Below, piece by piece: positions 52,973 through 61,923 of a DNA stretch of 64,000 nt. Source of the stretch: Gottschalkiaceae bacterium SANA (GTDB taxonomy: Bacteria > Bacillota > Clostridia > Tissierellales > GPF-1). Position numbers and translations under genes: made by a program. Where the stretch lies: NCBI GenBank assembly GCA_036323355.1, contig AP028876.1, forward strand, positions 2,108,001 to 2,172,000, given 5' to 3'. How positions within the stretch are numbered: position 1 is the stretch's first letter; each line of letters begins with the position of its first letter. The notes below the pieces were generated by a model, which saw only the letters and a program-made list of their open reading frames with translations, was not told where the DNA came from and did no database searches.

Positions 52973-55321
52973 TTATGTTATCCGATTTTTCAAAGCTTCA
53001 ATAAAGTCGAGTCGCTTAATCTTTCGATAGGTTGCCGCTTCGGCAATCCATACGAAAATGATGGTAAAGAATGCGGCCTGCACAAACATGGCGGGCTGCC
53101 AATCAATTCGAAGGGAATACAAGTCTGTAGAAAACTGTTTCATGACCGAATCCATCATGGCAATCGACAAGGGAATACCGGCAAGAATTCCAATGGTGCT
53201 TAACACCAGATTCTCCCGTAAAAGCATCCTGAAGATTTCTTGCTTTGAAAAGCCCATGATCTGCAAGGCTGAAAATTCCAGCCGTCTTTCATTGATGCTG
53301 AGAATCGTTGCATTATACACAATCGCAAAACCCAATACACCGCCAAACATCAGCATAACACCCAAAGAATAGATCATCAAATCCATAAATTCCAAAAAGA
53401 CATCTTGCATATCCTTCAAAGATTGAACCGATCCAACAAATCGGAAATCCTCCAATCCCGCTTTCACATCTGCCTTGGAATCGATATATACACCATTTGT
53501 ATATCCTGCATCCAAGAAAAATGCGCGCATGGTATCGATGTCCATATAGATGTTGGCACCTAGGTTCTGCTGAATCACTTGAGTTACCTTGATCTCTTGA
53601 TCCTCTCGATCTGGAATAAAGGTTTCGATCCACAAAGGATCGCCCCGCTCAATTGCTAGTACGTTTGCCAATCCTTCAGAAACAAAAACATCTCCTTCTT
53701 TGATTTCAATCGGATTTCCATCAAGATCTTCAAAATTAAAAAATCGAGAATTGGCTTGAATTCCGACAAAATTTACATCCTTTTCCTTCCATCGATAATG
53801 AACTGTAAAAGGGAATTCAATCTTTGCTTCCATATAGTCGATTGGCAACTCATCATGAATTGCTTGTATACCATCTTCAGAAATTGCTCGACTGAAATTC
53901 ACATTATAATCCATCGTTTGAAATTCTCCGTACATTTTTCCAAATAAGGAATCAAATGAATTCAATGAAATCAATGGAATGATAATGATGCAAAAGGTCA
54001 ATGCAATACCGGCTGAAATAAAGATGACTCGCTTTTTATTGCGTAATAAACTCCGCAAAACATTCTTATTGGTAAATGAAATATGCTTCCAAAAAAATGT
54101 CTTTTCCAAAATCGTCCGTTTCCCTTGTTTCGGAGCACTTGGCCGCATCGATTCCGCTGGTGAAATATTTAAAACACCTCGCGCACCGAGCAAACCTGCC
54201 ACAACCGAAAATGCAGACACCATGATTGCAGATAAAAACAAATATCGCCAATAAAAAGTAACTTTCATAACCGGAATCGAGAAAAAGGTGTTATACATCT
54301 CCGTGAAATAGGATGACATCACCGAGCCCATTAAAACACCTGCTACACCGCCGATCAGTCCAACAAAAACAGCTAGCGCCGTATAGTGCTTAATCATATC
54401 GATATTGCGATATCCCATGGATTTTAAAATTCCAATGGTAATCCGATCGCCTTTAACAAGTCGATTGATCATGACACCCATAATGGCAGCTGCAACACCA
54501 AGGAAGACCATGGGTATGACAGTTGAACTCTGTTCCACACCCTTGATTTCTTCCTGTACCATCCGGTTGGAAATTTGATCCTTTAACAGATAGAGTTTTT
54601 GTACGCCATAGGGCTCGAGTTGATCTTCTACCTCGTCTTTAATTTCATCTAAATCGACACCGGCCGAAACTTTAAAAACCGCCTCGTTATAGGTTTGACC
54701 CATGGCAAAGGCTTCTTGAGCAAAGGCTTCTGTGGTAAAGAGAATTCCAAATTTTTTATAATCCGGCAACATGGTTTGCTCATTTTCCATCAAATATATA
54801 TATTCCGGAGAGGATACAATCCCCCTTACTGTCAAATCGTAATCCCGACCCATGATATGGGGGGTGATGATATCTCCAATTTCTATCCCTCTTTCTCTGG
54901 CAAAGGTATCAATCACCAAAACATCTGTTTGCTTGTAGACTCTTGCAAGACCCTCCCTAGCAAACAATCGATTAATTGCCGGATCTGAAGGGGTTGCCCC
55001 AATAATGCGAACCTGCACCTTTTCTGCAGGATCACTTACCCGTAAAGGCGTATCATGAACAATCCGCCCCTGGACAGAGGTGATGCCCGGAATATCCTGT
55101 AGGTCGTTCAACTTGTTCTCCGGAAGTTCCGTTACCTGAGAAAAAATATCTGCCACCTGATAATCGTCATAATACAAATTCAATGAACTTCTCAAGTTTA
55201 AGGCAGCTGTACTCATGGCAACAAAAATTCCCAGTCCCAAAATAATAACCATGGCAACCGCGATAAACTGTCCCTTTGATTCTTTCAACAATCTGATTAA
55301 TCGCACATTGAGCTTCTTCAT
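52973..55321 (-). CDS. FtsX-family ABC transporter permease
   Basis: A 782-residue permease with two FtsX modules: helix 1 near residue 20, a large extracellular domain, three helices around 265-365 and a second set near 655-770. ATG at 55321 overlaps the ATPase stop (TAATG), so the pair is translationally coupled. MacB-like organisation with separate ATPase; substrate could be a peptide, lipid or antimicrobial. Confidence 0.9.
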   Translation of the reverse strand: MKKLNVRLIRLLKESKGQFIAVAMVIILGLGIFVAMSTAALNLRSSLNLYYDDYQVADIFSQVTELPENKLNDLQDIPGITSVQGRIVHDTPLRVSDPAEKVQVRIIGATPSDPAINRLFAREGLARVYKQTDVLVIDTFARERGIEIGDIITPHIMGRDYDLTVRGIVSSPEYIYLMENEQTMLPDYKKFGILFTTEAFAQEAFAMGQTYNEAVFKVSAGVDLDEIKDEVEDQLEPYGVQKLYLLKDQISNRMVQEEIKGVEQSSTVIPMVFLGVAAAIMGVMINRLVKGDRITIGILKSMGYRNIDMIKHYTALAVFVGLIGGVAGVLMGSVMSSYFTEMYNTFFSIPVMKVTFYWRYLFLSAIMVSAFSVVAGLLGARGVLNISPAESMRPSAPKQGKRTILEKTFFWKHISFTNKNVLRSLLRNKKRVIFISAGIALTFCIIIIPLISLNSFDSLFGKMYGEFQTMDYNVNFSRAISEDGIQAIHDELPIDYMEAKIEFPFTVHYRWKEKDVNFVGIQANSRFFNFEDLDGNPIEIKEGDVFVSEGLANVLAIERGDPLWIETFIPDREDQEIKVTQVIQQNLGANIYMDIDTMRAFFLDAGYTNGVYIDSKADVKAGLEDFRFVGSVQSLKDMQDVFLEFMDLMIYSLGVMLMFGGVLGFAIVYNATILSINERRLEFSALQIMGFSKQEIFRMLLRENLVLSTIGILAGIPLSIAMMDSVMKQFSTDLYSLRIDWQPAMFVQAAFFTIIFVWIAEAATYRKIKRLDFIEALKNRIT

Positions 55322-56022
55322 TACCACTCAATCCTTTCCGGTGAAACTGGATTTTCATTGATTGTATTCGATCGAATCTTGCCACTTCGCATCGAAATCA
55401 CGCGATCTGCCATTCCCGCAATGGATGCGTTGTGGGTAATCACGACAACAGTCTTGTGATATTCCTTGTTAATTCGGCTTAAAAGGGCTAAAATGCTCAC
55501 CCCGGTTTCAAAATCAAGAGCTCCCGTCGGTTCATCGCATAATAGAATCTTTGGGTTTTTTGCTACGGCTCGTGCAATTGCTACACGTTGCTGCTCACCA
55601 CCACTCATCTGCGATGGAAAGTGATCTTTTCGATCATCCAAACCAACATCCGACAAAATCCTGTCAATATCCAAGGGATCATCACAAATTTCTGTTGCCA
55701 ACTCTACATTTTCCTTGGCCGTTAGGCTCGCCATCAAATTATAGAATTGAAACACAAAACCAACTTGATGCCGTCTGTACATGGTCAAAGCTTTTTCATT
55801 GTAAACTGAAATATTTTCGCCAAAAAAAAGTACGTCTCCAGTCGATGGCGTGTCCATACCTCCAATGATATTAAGCAGTGTGCTCTTTCCCGATCCACTG
55901 GGACCCAATATCACTACAAATTCCCCGTCTTCAACATCAAAAGTCGCTTCCCGCAGGGCCTTGACTTCCACTTCCCCCATCTGATAGCTTTTCTTAACGC
56001 CCATTACTTCAATCGCTTTCAT
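55321..56022 (-). CDS. ABC transporter ATPase (LolD/MacB-type)
   Basis: Walker [13 protein letters not shown] near residue 38, Q-loop, signature [14 protein letters not shown], Walker [13 protein letters not shown] and VVITHN. 233 residues. GGGGGA upstream of the ATG. First gene of the ATPase-permease-adaptor operon. Confidence 0.95.
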   Translation of the reverse strand: MKAIEVMGVKKSYQMGEVEVKALREATFDVEDGEFVVILGPSGSGKSTLLNIIGGMDTPSTGDVLFFGENISVYNEKALTMYRRHQVGFVFQFYNLMASLTAKENVELATEICDDPLDIDRILSDVGLDDRKDHFPSQMSGGEQQRVAIARAVAKNPKILLCDEPTGALDFETGVSILALLSRINKEYHKTVVVITHNASIAGMADRVISMRSGKIRSNTINENPVSPERIEW

Positions 56023-56226
56023 CTTGGGTTTCCCCCTTTCGGTTTCAATAGGAACTGCTCTTTGTTTGTTGTTACATCATTCATTTTCCATTTTATCACA
56101 TTTAATAAGAGAACCCTACTCAAGATTAAATGGTCAAGATCCATTTTTCTAATAAACATTTTCAAATATCTGCTAAAGCTTTGTAAACATTCTTATTGAT
56201 ATATGGTTACCCAAAAATAACAAAAA

Positions 56227-56273
56227 AGCGTGCACACTTCCACCATCTAGGGATTGCATACACGCACTTATTC
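56227..56273 (-). terminator. Terminator after alpha/alpha-barrel protein gene
   Basis: Minus-strand stem GCGUGUAUGC/GUGUGCACGC (with G-U wobbles; 56256-56265 and 56228-56237) followed by a U run. The rest of 56023-56226 shows no clear gene or motif. Confidence 0.7.
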
Positions 56274-56332
56274 AACAATAATCAAAAAATCTTAAGAATT
56301 CAAAGTCAGTCGAGAGATAGTCAATCAAGAGA

Positions 56333-57256
56333 TTATTCAAATGTCTCTCCATATTGCTCCAAAACCCGTAGTGCTCGCAAGGTATTCCAGCGACTCGCTT
56401 TACCCGTTTGCTCCATATCAAAATGAACAAGGCCGGCATATTTTTGTTGCACAGGCCAATAGCCATCTTTGCGCTTCTTTTTCATCAATAGTTTCATACC
56501 GTCACTCATACGCGGATCGTATGGATAGTCGATAGACTGAAAATAATCTAGGGCGCGCAGGGCATCATACTTCCAGCGACCCGGGTAGGACAGCATGGTC
56601 ATATGATGATCAATCACCTTTCCGGTTCGATCGGAACGATATAATCGATGCATCAAAATAAATTCATGGGCACAAGTTATTGCTTGGTGAATCTCCTGCG
56701 ATCGATAAGAGTATCCGTTTTCAATATACTCCTTCAATCCCTCCAATACATTAATCGTTGTATGAAGGGAGCCATGGTCATGGTCCACTTCCCAGCGACA
56801 GTTCCAGCCTCCGTCGACAAATTGTTTGTCTAAAGTGTAGTCGATCATCTCATTAATTTTTTGATCTTTAATTCCTCCGTAGCAGCAAAGATTCAACAAC
56901 ATCCCACAAATACAAAGATCCTGATAGCGATCCTTGCTTTTAACAGGAAGTCGCCACAGGCGATCTAGAATCAGGGCTGAACTTTCAAGATAGGCTGGCA
57001 ATTGAGGCAAGATCCCCAAATTCTTCAAATCAAGCAAGGTATAAGTCGTCGAGATCCATTTGGGAGAATATGCGCCCTTTCCCCACATGGCGGTTTCCGT
57101 ATCACGTTTCGACAAAAACTGTGCTCCCCACCCAGACTGATGGATTTGATTCTGTAATTTAATCAGCACTTCCTCATCTGACTCAAGTAAATCACGATGA
57201 GTTTGAAAGACAATTGCAGGATCACCCTCAAGCAGCCACTCAATCAATGCATTCAT
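56333..57256 (-). CDS. Prenyltransferase/squalene-cyclase-fold-like protein, unknown
   Basis: A 307-residue protein whose repeated amphipathic helix pairs and DGGWNCRWEV, HGSLHTTINVLEGL motifs resemble the alpha/alpha-barrel of prenyltransferase/terpenoid-cyclase-like repeats. No DxDD-type or zinc motif is clear, so catalytic role is unknown. ATG at 57256 is preceded by GGAGG; the overlap of longer frame with cobO is not used. Same unit as cobO, with 19 bases between. Confidence 0.6.
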   Translation of the reverse strand: MNALIEWLLEGDPAIVFQTHRDLLESDEEVLIKLQNQIHQSGWGAQFLSKRDTETAMWGKGAYSPKWISTTYTLLDLKNLGILPQLPAYLESSALILDRLWRLPVKSKDRYQDLCICGMLLNLCCYGGIKDQKINEMIDYTLDKQFVDGGWNCRWEVDHDHGSLHTTINVLEGLKEYIENGYSYRSQEIHQAITCAHEFILMHRLYRSDRTGKVIDHHMTMLSYPGRWKYDALRALDYFQSIDYPYDPRMSDGMKLLMKKKRKDGYWPVQQKYAGLVHFDMEQTGKASRWNTLRALRVLEQYGETFE

Positions 57257-57275
57257 AGTAGAACCTCCTTTTTCC

Positions 57276-57794
57276 TTAAGACTCAATGCCCTTTCTAGCC
57301 ATAACCCCCTGCTGATAGTAGTGTTTCACTTCCTTCATTTCTGTCACCAAATCAGCCAGATCAAGTAAAGCTTCCGGGGCATATCGGCCTGTACAAACCA
57401 TCTCCATCTGCTCTGGGCGATTCTCAATAAGCTCGACCACATCTTCAACTGAGAATAATTTAAAGTAGATTGCAATATTCACCTCATCGAGAACAACAAG
57501 ATCATAATCACCGGAATCGATCACTTCTCGAATACGATCCAACCCCTGAAGTGCGGCATCAATGTCCGCTTGTGTGGGATCGTTTTCGATAAAACAATTC
57601 AGCCCAAATTGTTCCATCTCGAAGTTTGGTAGATACTCAATCGCTTTGGTTTCACTGTACTTCATTCCCTTAACAAATTGACCGAAAAACACCCGCTTGC
57701 CCGCACAGACAGCACGTAGCGATAAACCCAATGCCGCCGTTGTCTTGCCCTTTCCGTTTCCCGTATATACATGAAGATATCCCTTGAATTTCAT
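57276..57794 (-). CDS. cobO: Cob(I)yrinic acid a,c-diamide adenosyltransferase (CobO/BtuR)
   Basis: Adds the 5'-deoxyadenosyl group to cob(I)alamin precursors. P-loop TGNGKGKTTAALG near residue 10, DEVNIAIYF near residue 108, and CTGRYAPEALLDLADLV near 140 match the family. Start ATG at 57794 with GGAAGG, about 172 residues, normal. A TATAAT -10 lies near 57820. Confidence 0.93.
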   Translation of the reverse strand: MKFKGYLHVYTGNGKGKTTAALGLSLRAVCAGKRVFFGQFVKGMKYSETKAIEYLPNFEMEQFGLNCFIENDPTQADIDAALQGLDRIREVIDSGDYDLVVLDEVNIAIYFKLFSVEDVVELIENRPEQMEMVCTGRYAPEALLDLADLVTEMKEVKHYYQQGVMARKGIES

Positions 57795-57854
57795 ATAATA
57801 TCGCCTTCCTTTTCTTTTATTATAGTACAAAAGACCCCTTCAGGAAAATAATTC

Positions 57855-57909
57855 TTGACTTATAATGAACAAGTTCATATAATAAATATCATAAGATGAA
57901 CACGTTCAT
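57855..57909 (+). promoter_or_regulatory. Promoter and dual TetR operators of MATE-tetR operon
   Basis: TTGACT (57855-57860), 17-base spacer, TATAAT (57878-57883). Operator 1, ATGAACAAGTTCAT (57865-57878), fills the spacer; operator 2, ATGAACACGTTCAT (57896-57909), lies past the start point. Both are ATGAAC-N2-GTTCAT palindromes, centred 31 bases apart (about three turns). The adjacent TetR protein is the likely binder. Confidence 0.85.
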
Positions 57910-57940
57910 AAAATATCGCAGACCTGAAAGGATACCCACT

Positions 57941-59332
57941 ATGAATACAAACAATGATCGAAGCAAACTTCTGGGCCAAGCACCCGTTTCTAAAGTGATT
58001 ACAAAACTAGCCATTCCTGCAATTATTGGAATGTTGATTAATGCCGTTTATAATTTTGTCGATACCATGTTCGTCAGTTGGATTGGAACAGAAGCCATGT
58101 CTGCCGCCCAGGTTGGATTTCCCGTCTTTATGATTATCGTCGCATTTGGCCAACTCTTTGGAATCGGCGGCTCTTCCTACGTTTCAAGACTACTCGGCCA
58201 AGGCAACCATGAAAAAGCAAATCAAACTGCAACCGTTGTCTATGGAACAACCCTATTATCTGGTATCGCAATTGGCGCTTGCGGTCTTTTGTGCCTGCAT
58301 CCTTTATTGAACCTATTTGGTGCTTCTAGCGCCAATCTCGAATACGCGATCGCCTACACTTCAATCCTATTTATTGGTGCCATTTTTATTATGGGTAATA
58401 TGACCTTAAACAATCTCCTGCGTGCGGAAGGAAGTTCCCTTGTCTCTATGGTCGGATTGATCCTAGGAGCGGTGCTTAACATTATTCTTGATCCACTCTT
58501 TATATTTGTTTTTGATATGGGTGTTGGTGGCGCAGCCCTCGCGACCGTTCTTGCACAAGCTGTGACAACCCTCTTCTTACTCAATACCTATCGAAAGGGA
58601 AAAAGTGTTTTGCGGATCAGTCCTCGATTTTTCCGTCCAAGTAAAACCATTTATTGGGAAACTTTAAAGATTGGTGGTCCAACATTAATTCGACAACTTT
58701 TGGCTAGTTTTGCCATCGGGATTATGAATCGCGCAGCATCTGCTTATGGAACAGAAGCCGTAGCGGCAATCGGAATCGTCTCAAAAGTGTTCATGCTTGG
58801 ATTTTATGCATTGCTTGGCTACACCCAGGGTTTTCTTCCCGTTGCCGGTTTCAATTATGGTGCAGAGAAATATCAACGGGTACTCGATTCTGTACGTGTT
58901 GGAATACGTGTCAGCACCCTTTATTGTCTTGTGATATTTGCATCTTTTCTCCTCTTTGCAGAACCCTTGATCATGATTTTCAAACCAGACCCCATCGTCG
59001 CTGACCTTGCTGTTAAAGGGCTCAGAATCTGGGCTTTATCTTTTCCTGTGCTGGGATACTCAGTTATCGTAAATATGCTATTCCAGGCAATTGGAAAAGG
59101 TAAAGAAGCCGCCATCCTATCGGTCTCTCGTCAAGGTATTATCTTGATTCCATTGCTTCTTATTCTCCCTTCACTTTTTGGGCTTACTGGTGTTTTACTA
59201 GCCCAGCCCATAGCGGATGCATTGACCTTTTTGATCACGATCTACTTTGATTCAAAAGTGAAAAAGGAACTGCGGACTTCGCGGGACTTAACAGAGAGTG
59301 AAATTCATGGTTTAATGAAAGTAGCAAACTAA
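57941..59332 (+). CDS. MATE family efflux transporter
   Basis: Multidrug and toxin extrusion carrier in the cell membrane, 12 helices over 463 residues. Starts with KVITKLAIPAIIGMLINAVYN and contains the family's GxGxSSxxSR-type loop (GIGGSSYVSRLLGQG near 75) and LRAEG. ATG at 57941 with AAAGGA; the upstream ATG at 57896 lies inside operator 2. Controlled by the downstream TetR. Confidence 0.92.
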   Translation: MNTNNDRSKLLGQAPVSKVITKLAIPAIIGMLINAVYNFVDTMFVSWIGTEAMSAAQVGFPVFMIIVAFGQLFGIGGSSYVSRLLGQGNHEKANQTATVVYGTTLLSGIAIGACGLLCLHPLLNLFGASSANLEYAIAYTSILFIGAIFIMGNMTLNNLLRAEGSSLVSMVGLILGAVLNIILDPLFIFVFDMGVGGAALATVLAQAVTTLFLLNTYRKGKSVLRISPRFFRPSKTIYWETLKIGGPTLIRQLLASFAIGIMNRAASAYGTEAVAAIGIVSKVFMLGFYALLGYTQGFLPVAGFNYGAEKYQRVLDSVRVGIRVSTLYCLVIFASFLLFAEPLIMIFKPDPIVADLAVKGLRIWALSFPVLGYSVIVNMLFQAIGKGKEAAILSVSRQGIILIPLLLILPSLFGLTGVLLAQPIADALTFLITIYFDSKVKKELRTSRDLTESEIHGLMKVAN

Positions 59333-59351
59333 CTGATAAGGAGTGACCATC

Positions 59352-59954
59352 GTGCCAAAGATAATCAAAGATCTTCAATCTCGCATCGTAAAAACCGCAA
59401 TTCGCATTTTTCAAGAAGAAGGATTCTCTGCCATCGACATTCGAAGAATCGCAAAAGAGTCACAAATCGCTGTTGGCACCCTATATAATTATTTTCCCAA
59501 CAAAAAAGCCCTTCTCTATGAGGTCTTTCAAAATCTGTGGGCTGAATCAATCAAAAAGCTTGATCGATTGATTGAGGAATCAGAAGCCAGCGAGGCTCTC
59601 TTTACTGACTATGCAGTTGCTTTACATCACGAAATGTTGCAAAAAAAAGGCATCGGCAAGCACTTGTTTCGCATGGAATTGATCGAATCGAATGAAGATG
59701 ATATCGCCATGAAGCCCTTGTTTACTCATACACTCAACCAAGAAATTCAACAAGAACAGATGAAAAAAGTGATCTTAAAAAGCTACGGCCTCACCGAAGA
59801 ACGACTTACCACAAAAAACTTAAACCGACTAACCAAAACAGCCATCCTGTTGTTAATGATAGGAGGAACAAGCGATCAAGAGTATAGCCAGTTTTTATGT
59901 GATCTTTTCGGCTCCTATATTCGCGAATGTAAAACCCTTTCTCCATCAAATTGA
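59352..59954 (+). CDS. TetR/AcrR-family repressor
   Basis: N-terminal helix-turn-helix IDIRRIAKESQIAVGTLYNYF near residues 25-50, ending in the family's Tyr-Tyr-Phe stretch; C-terminal helical ligand domain. GTG at 59352 is 8 bases from AAGGAG; an overlapping GTG at 59343 is too close. 200 residues. Twenty bases past the MATE stop, so autoregulated with it. Confidence 0.9.
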   Translation: MPKIIKDLQSRIVKTAIRIFQEEGFSAIDIRRIAKESQIAVGTLYNYFPNKKALLYEVFQNLWAESIKKLDRLIEESEASEALFTDYAVALHHEMLQKKGIGKHLFRMELIESNEDDIAMKPLFTHTLNQEIQQEQMKKVILKSYGLTEERLTTKNLNRLTKTAILLLMIGGTSDQEYSQFLCDLFGSYIRECKTLSPSN

Positions 59955-59960
59955 AAAAAA

Positions 59961-60004
59961 AGGCATCCGTTCCTCCTCAATCACTCGAGTAGGGGCGGAT
60001 GCCT
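59961..60004 (-). terminator. Terminator after dbpA
   Basis: AGGCATCCG/CGGATGCCT arms followed on the minus strand by a T run; 11 bases past the helicase stop. Confidence 0.78.
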
Positions 60005-60015
60005 ATCTATTTCAT

Positions 60016-61482
60016 TTAATACCGCAAATCTCGTTCCAAATCCACCATGCTGACACGGCGAATTCGACCTTTAATCGGCTTTTTCTGTAACACTTGATAA
60101 ACCATTTCACCCTTGTCGTGAAGAATTTCTACAAAGGTCGAGATGTCCATAATATTAATGATGCCTATATCCTGCGCTGTCATCCCATCGATATTGCAAA
60201 GGGTACCTACAATATCAACCGCACGCATCTTTGTCTTCTTTCCGGCGTTGATATGCAACTTCACAATTCCCTCGTTAAGCTGCGCTCCCTTGCTTTCCTT
60301 TTCCTCGGGGATTTCACCTATCTTTTCTTCAAAGGCAAGTCGCGCTTCCTCAATCGCTTCAAAAGAAGGTCGCTCGACCTCTTCAATCTCTTTTCCTATA
60401 TATTCGTGAATCGCTTCAAGATATCGTTCTTCATAATGCGCAAAAAAGGTAACCGCTCTACCCGACTTTCCTTTTCTACCAGTTCGCCCAATGCGATGCA
60501 CGTAACGTTCCGGATCTTGTGGTACGTCGTAATTTACAACCAGAGATATATTATCCACATCGATTCCCCTTGCAGCAACATCCGTCGCAATCAAGTATCG
60601 ATAAAACCCTGATTTGAAATCATTCATGACTCGCAAACGGTCTCTTTGTTCCATTCCACCATGAATCTTGTCGCAGCTATAATTCAATTCGGAAAGCATT
60701 TCTTCCACTTCATCCACCTGAACTTGCGTGTTGCAGAAGATGATGCAGCTGTCTGGATTCTCAACAATAGAAATATCCTTCAACAACTGGAGCTTCCCTT
60801 TTTGGCTGGACTGAATTCGCACTTGTTCAATCCGATCTGTTGCTGAATTTTCTTCCTCAATTTCTACAATCATCGGATCTTTCATATAGGCTTGGCACAA
60901 AGATTCAATGCGGTCAGGCAAGGTTGCCGAAAAAAGCATGGTAACCCGGTCCTCTGGTACACTTGTGATAATCGCATCCAATTGATCGATAAAGCCCATA
61001 TTCAACATTTCATCAGCCTCGTCAATCACTAGGTATTTCACTTGCGACAAATCGAGGCTTCCTTTTTCAATATGGTCGATCACACGACCCGGTGTGCCCA
61101 CAACAATATGTGTTTTTTGTTTTAACTGACGTTCTTGAATGTGAAACGGCGATTTTCCATAGACTGCCGCAACCTTCAAGCGCTTAAAACGGCCCAAATT
61201 AAATAGATCTTCTTTCACTTGAATCGCCAATTCTCTTGTTGGGGCTAAAACAAGAGCCTGAGGCTTGTTCTCCTCCCAATCGATTAAATCACAAAGGGGA
61301 ATACCAAAAGCCGCTGTTTTCCCGCTGCCGGTTTGTGACTTTACAATAATATCTTTTTCTTCTAAAACCGTTGGTATCACTTTTTGTTGCACCTTGGTTG
61401 GATTTTTAAATTCCAATAATTCAATCGCCTTTTGCACAGGCGCACTTAATTTAAACTCACTAAATAACTTCATATTCATCAT
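60016..61482 (-). CDS. DbpA/YxiN-type DEAD-box RNA helicase
   Basis: Two RecA domains with SQTGSGKT (I) near residue 48, DEADEM, SATLPD, HRIGRTGRKG, and a C-terminal DbpA-type RNA-binding domain (VKLHINAGKKTKMRAVDIVG near 400) that in YxiN/DbpA recognises a 23S rRNA hairpin. 488 residues. The starts are ATGs at 61482, 61479 and 61473 with only a weak SD; the first is listed. Confidence 0.92.
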   Translation of the reverse strand: MMNMKLFSEFKLSAPVQKAIELLEFKNPTKVQQKVIPTVLEEKDIIVKSQTGSGKTAAFGIPLCDLIDWEENKPQALVLAPTRELAIQVKEDLFNLGRFKRLKVAAVYGKSPFHIQERQLKQKTHIVVGTPGRVIDHIEKGSLDLSQVKYLVIDEADEMLNMGFIDQLDAIITSVPEDRVTMLFSATLPDRIESLCQAYMKDPMIVEIEEENSATDRIEQVRIQSSQKGKLQLLKDISIVENPDSCIIFCNTQVQVDEVEEMLSELNYSCDKIHGGMEQRDRLRVMNDFKSGFYRYLIATDVAARGIDVDNISLVVNYDVPQDPERYVHRIGRTGRKGKSGRAVTFFAHYEERYLEAIHEYIGKEIEEVERPSFEAIEEARLAFEEKIGEIPEEKESKGAQLNEGIVKLHINAGKKTKMRAVDIVGTLCNIDGMTAQDIGIINIMDISTFVEILHDKGEMVYQVLQKKPIKGRIRRVSMVDLERDLRY

Positions 61483-61588
61483 TTCACTCTTATTCTCTCA
61501 TTTTATTTACGCTCTCAACTTCATAACTTTTCTAGTCTATCACACAGATACAAGTCCGTAAATGAAAGATATTGACAAAAAAATAAGA

Positions 61589-61604
61589 AAAGGCATCAGC
61601 CTTT
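61589..61604 (-). terminator. Terminator after small basic gene
   Basis: AAAGGC/GCCTTT short stem followed on the minus strand by TTTTCTTATTTTT; 30 bases past the stop. Confidence 0.6.
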
Positions 61605-61636
61605 CCTCATTACGTTTCCAATTAATCAATTACTTC

Positions 61637-61801
61637 TTATTTGTCACCAGCGCCACCACGTTTAATTGTTTTAAACGCTTTCGTGTTAGCTCCCACTTTG
61701 TTGTTTGATGTTTCATGGGAATAACCTTGTTTCGCACTCGCCATTTTCTTTTCTTCAATTAGTTTTTTCATGCGTTCCATCGTTGCTTTCTTATCAGCCA
61801 T
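61637..61801 (-). CDS. Small basic protein (54 aa), unknown
   Basis: Unrecognised. 54 residues, Lys-rich N-terminal helix (MADKKATMERMKKLIEEKKM) then a flexible Gly/Ser/Asn-rich part with a final KRGGAGDK. AAGGAG stands 6 bases before ATG 61801. Distinct terminator. Basic charge suggests nucleic-acid binding or a stress peptide; inference only. Confidence 0.6.
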   Translation of the reverse strand: MADKKATMERMKKLIEEKKMASAKQGYSHETSNNKVGANTKAFKTIKRGGAGDK

Positions 61802-61923
61802 TGAACTCTCCTTGGTCTTTATTTCATACACCATTTCACATTTGGTATCTGTATCCTTTTATTATACCACGAGAAATCAATTTTTGCTCTTTACTCTTCC
61901 TTCGTAAACAAAATCCATATGCC

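Noticed and set aside
57896-57940. ATG at 57896 as start of the MATE gene
   Set aside because: It lies inside the second TetR operator and lacks an SD; ATG 57941 has AAAGGA.
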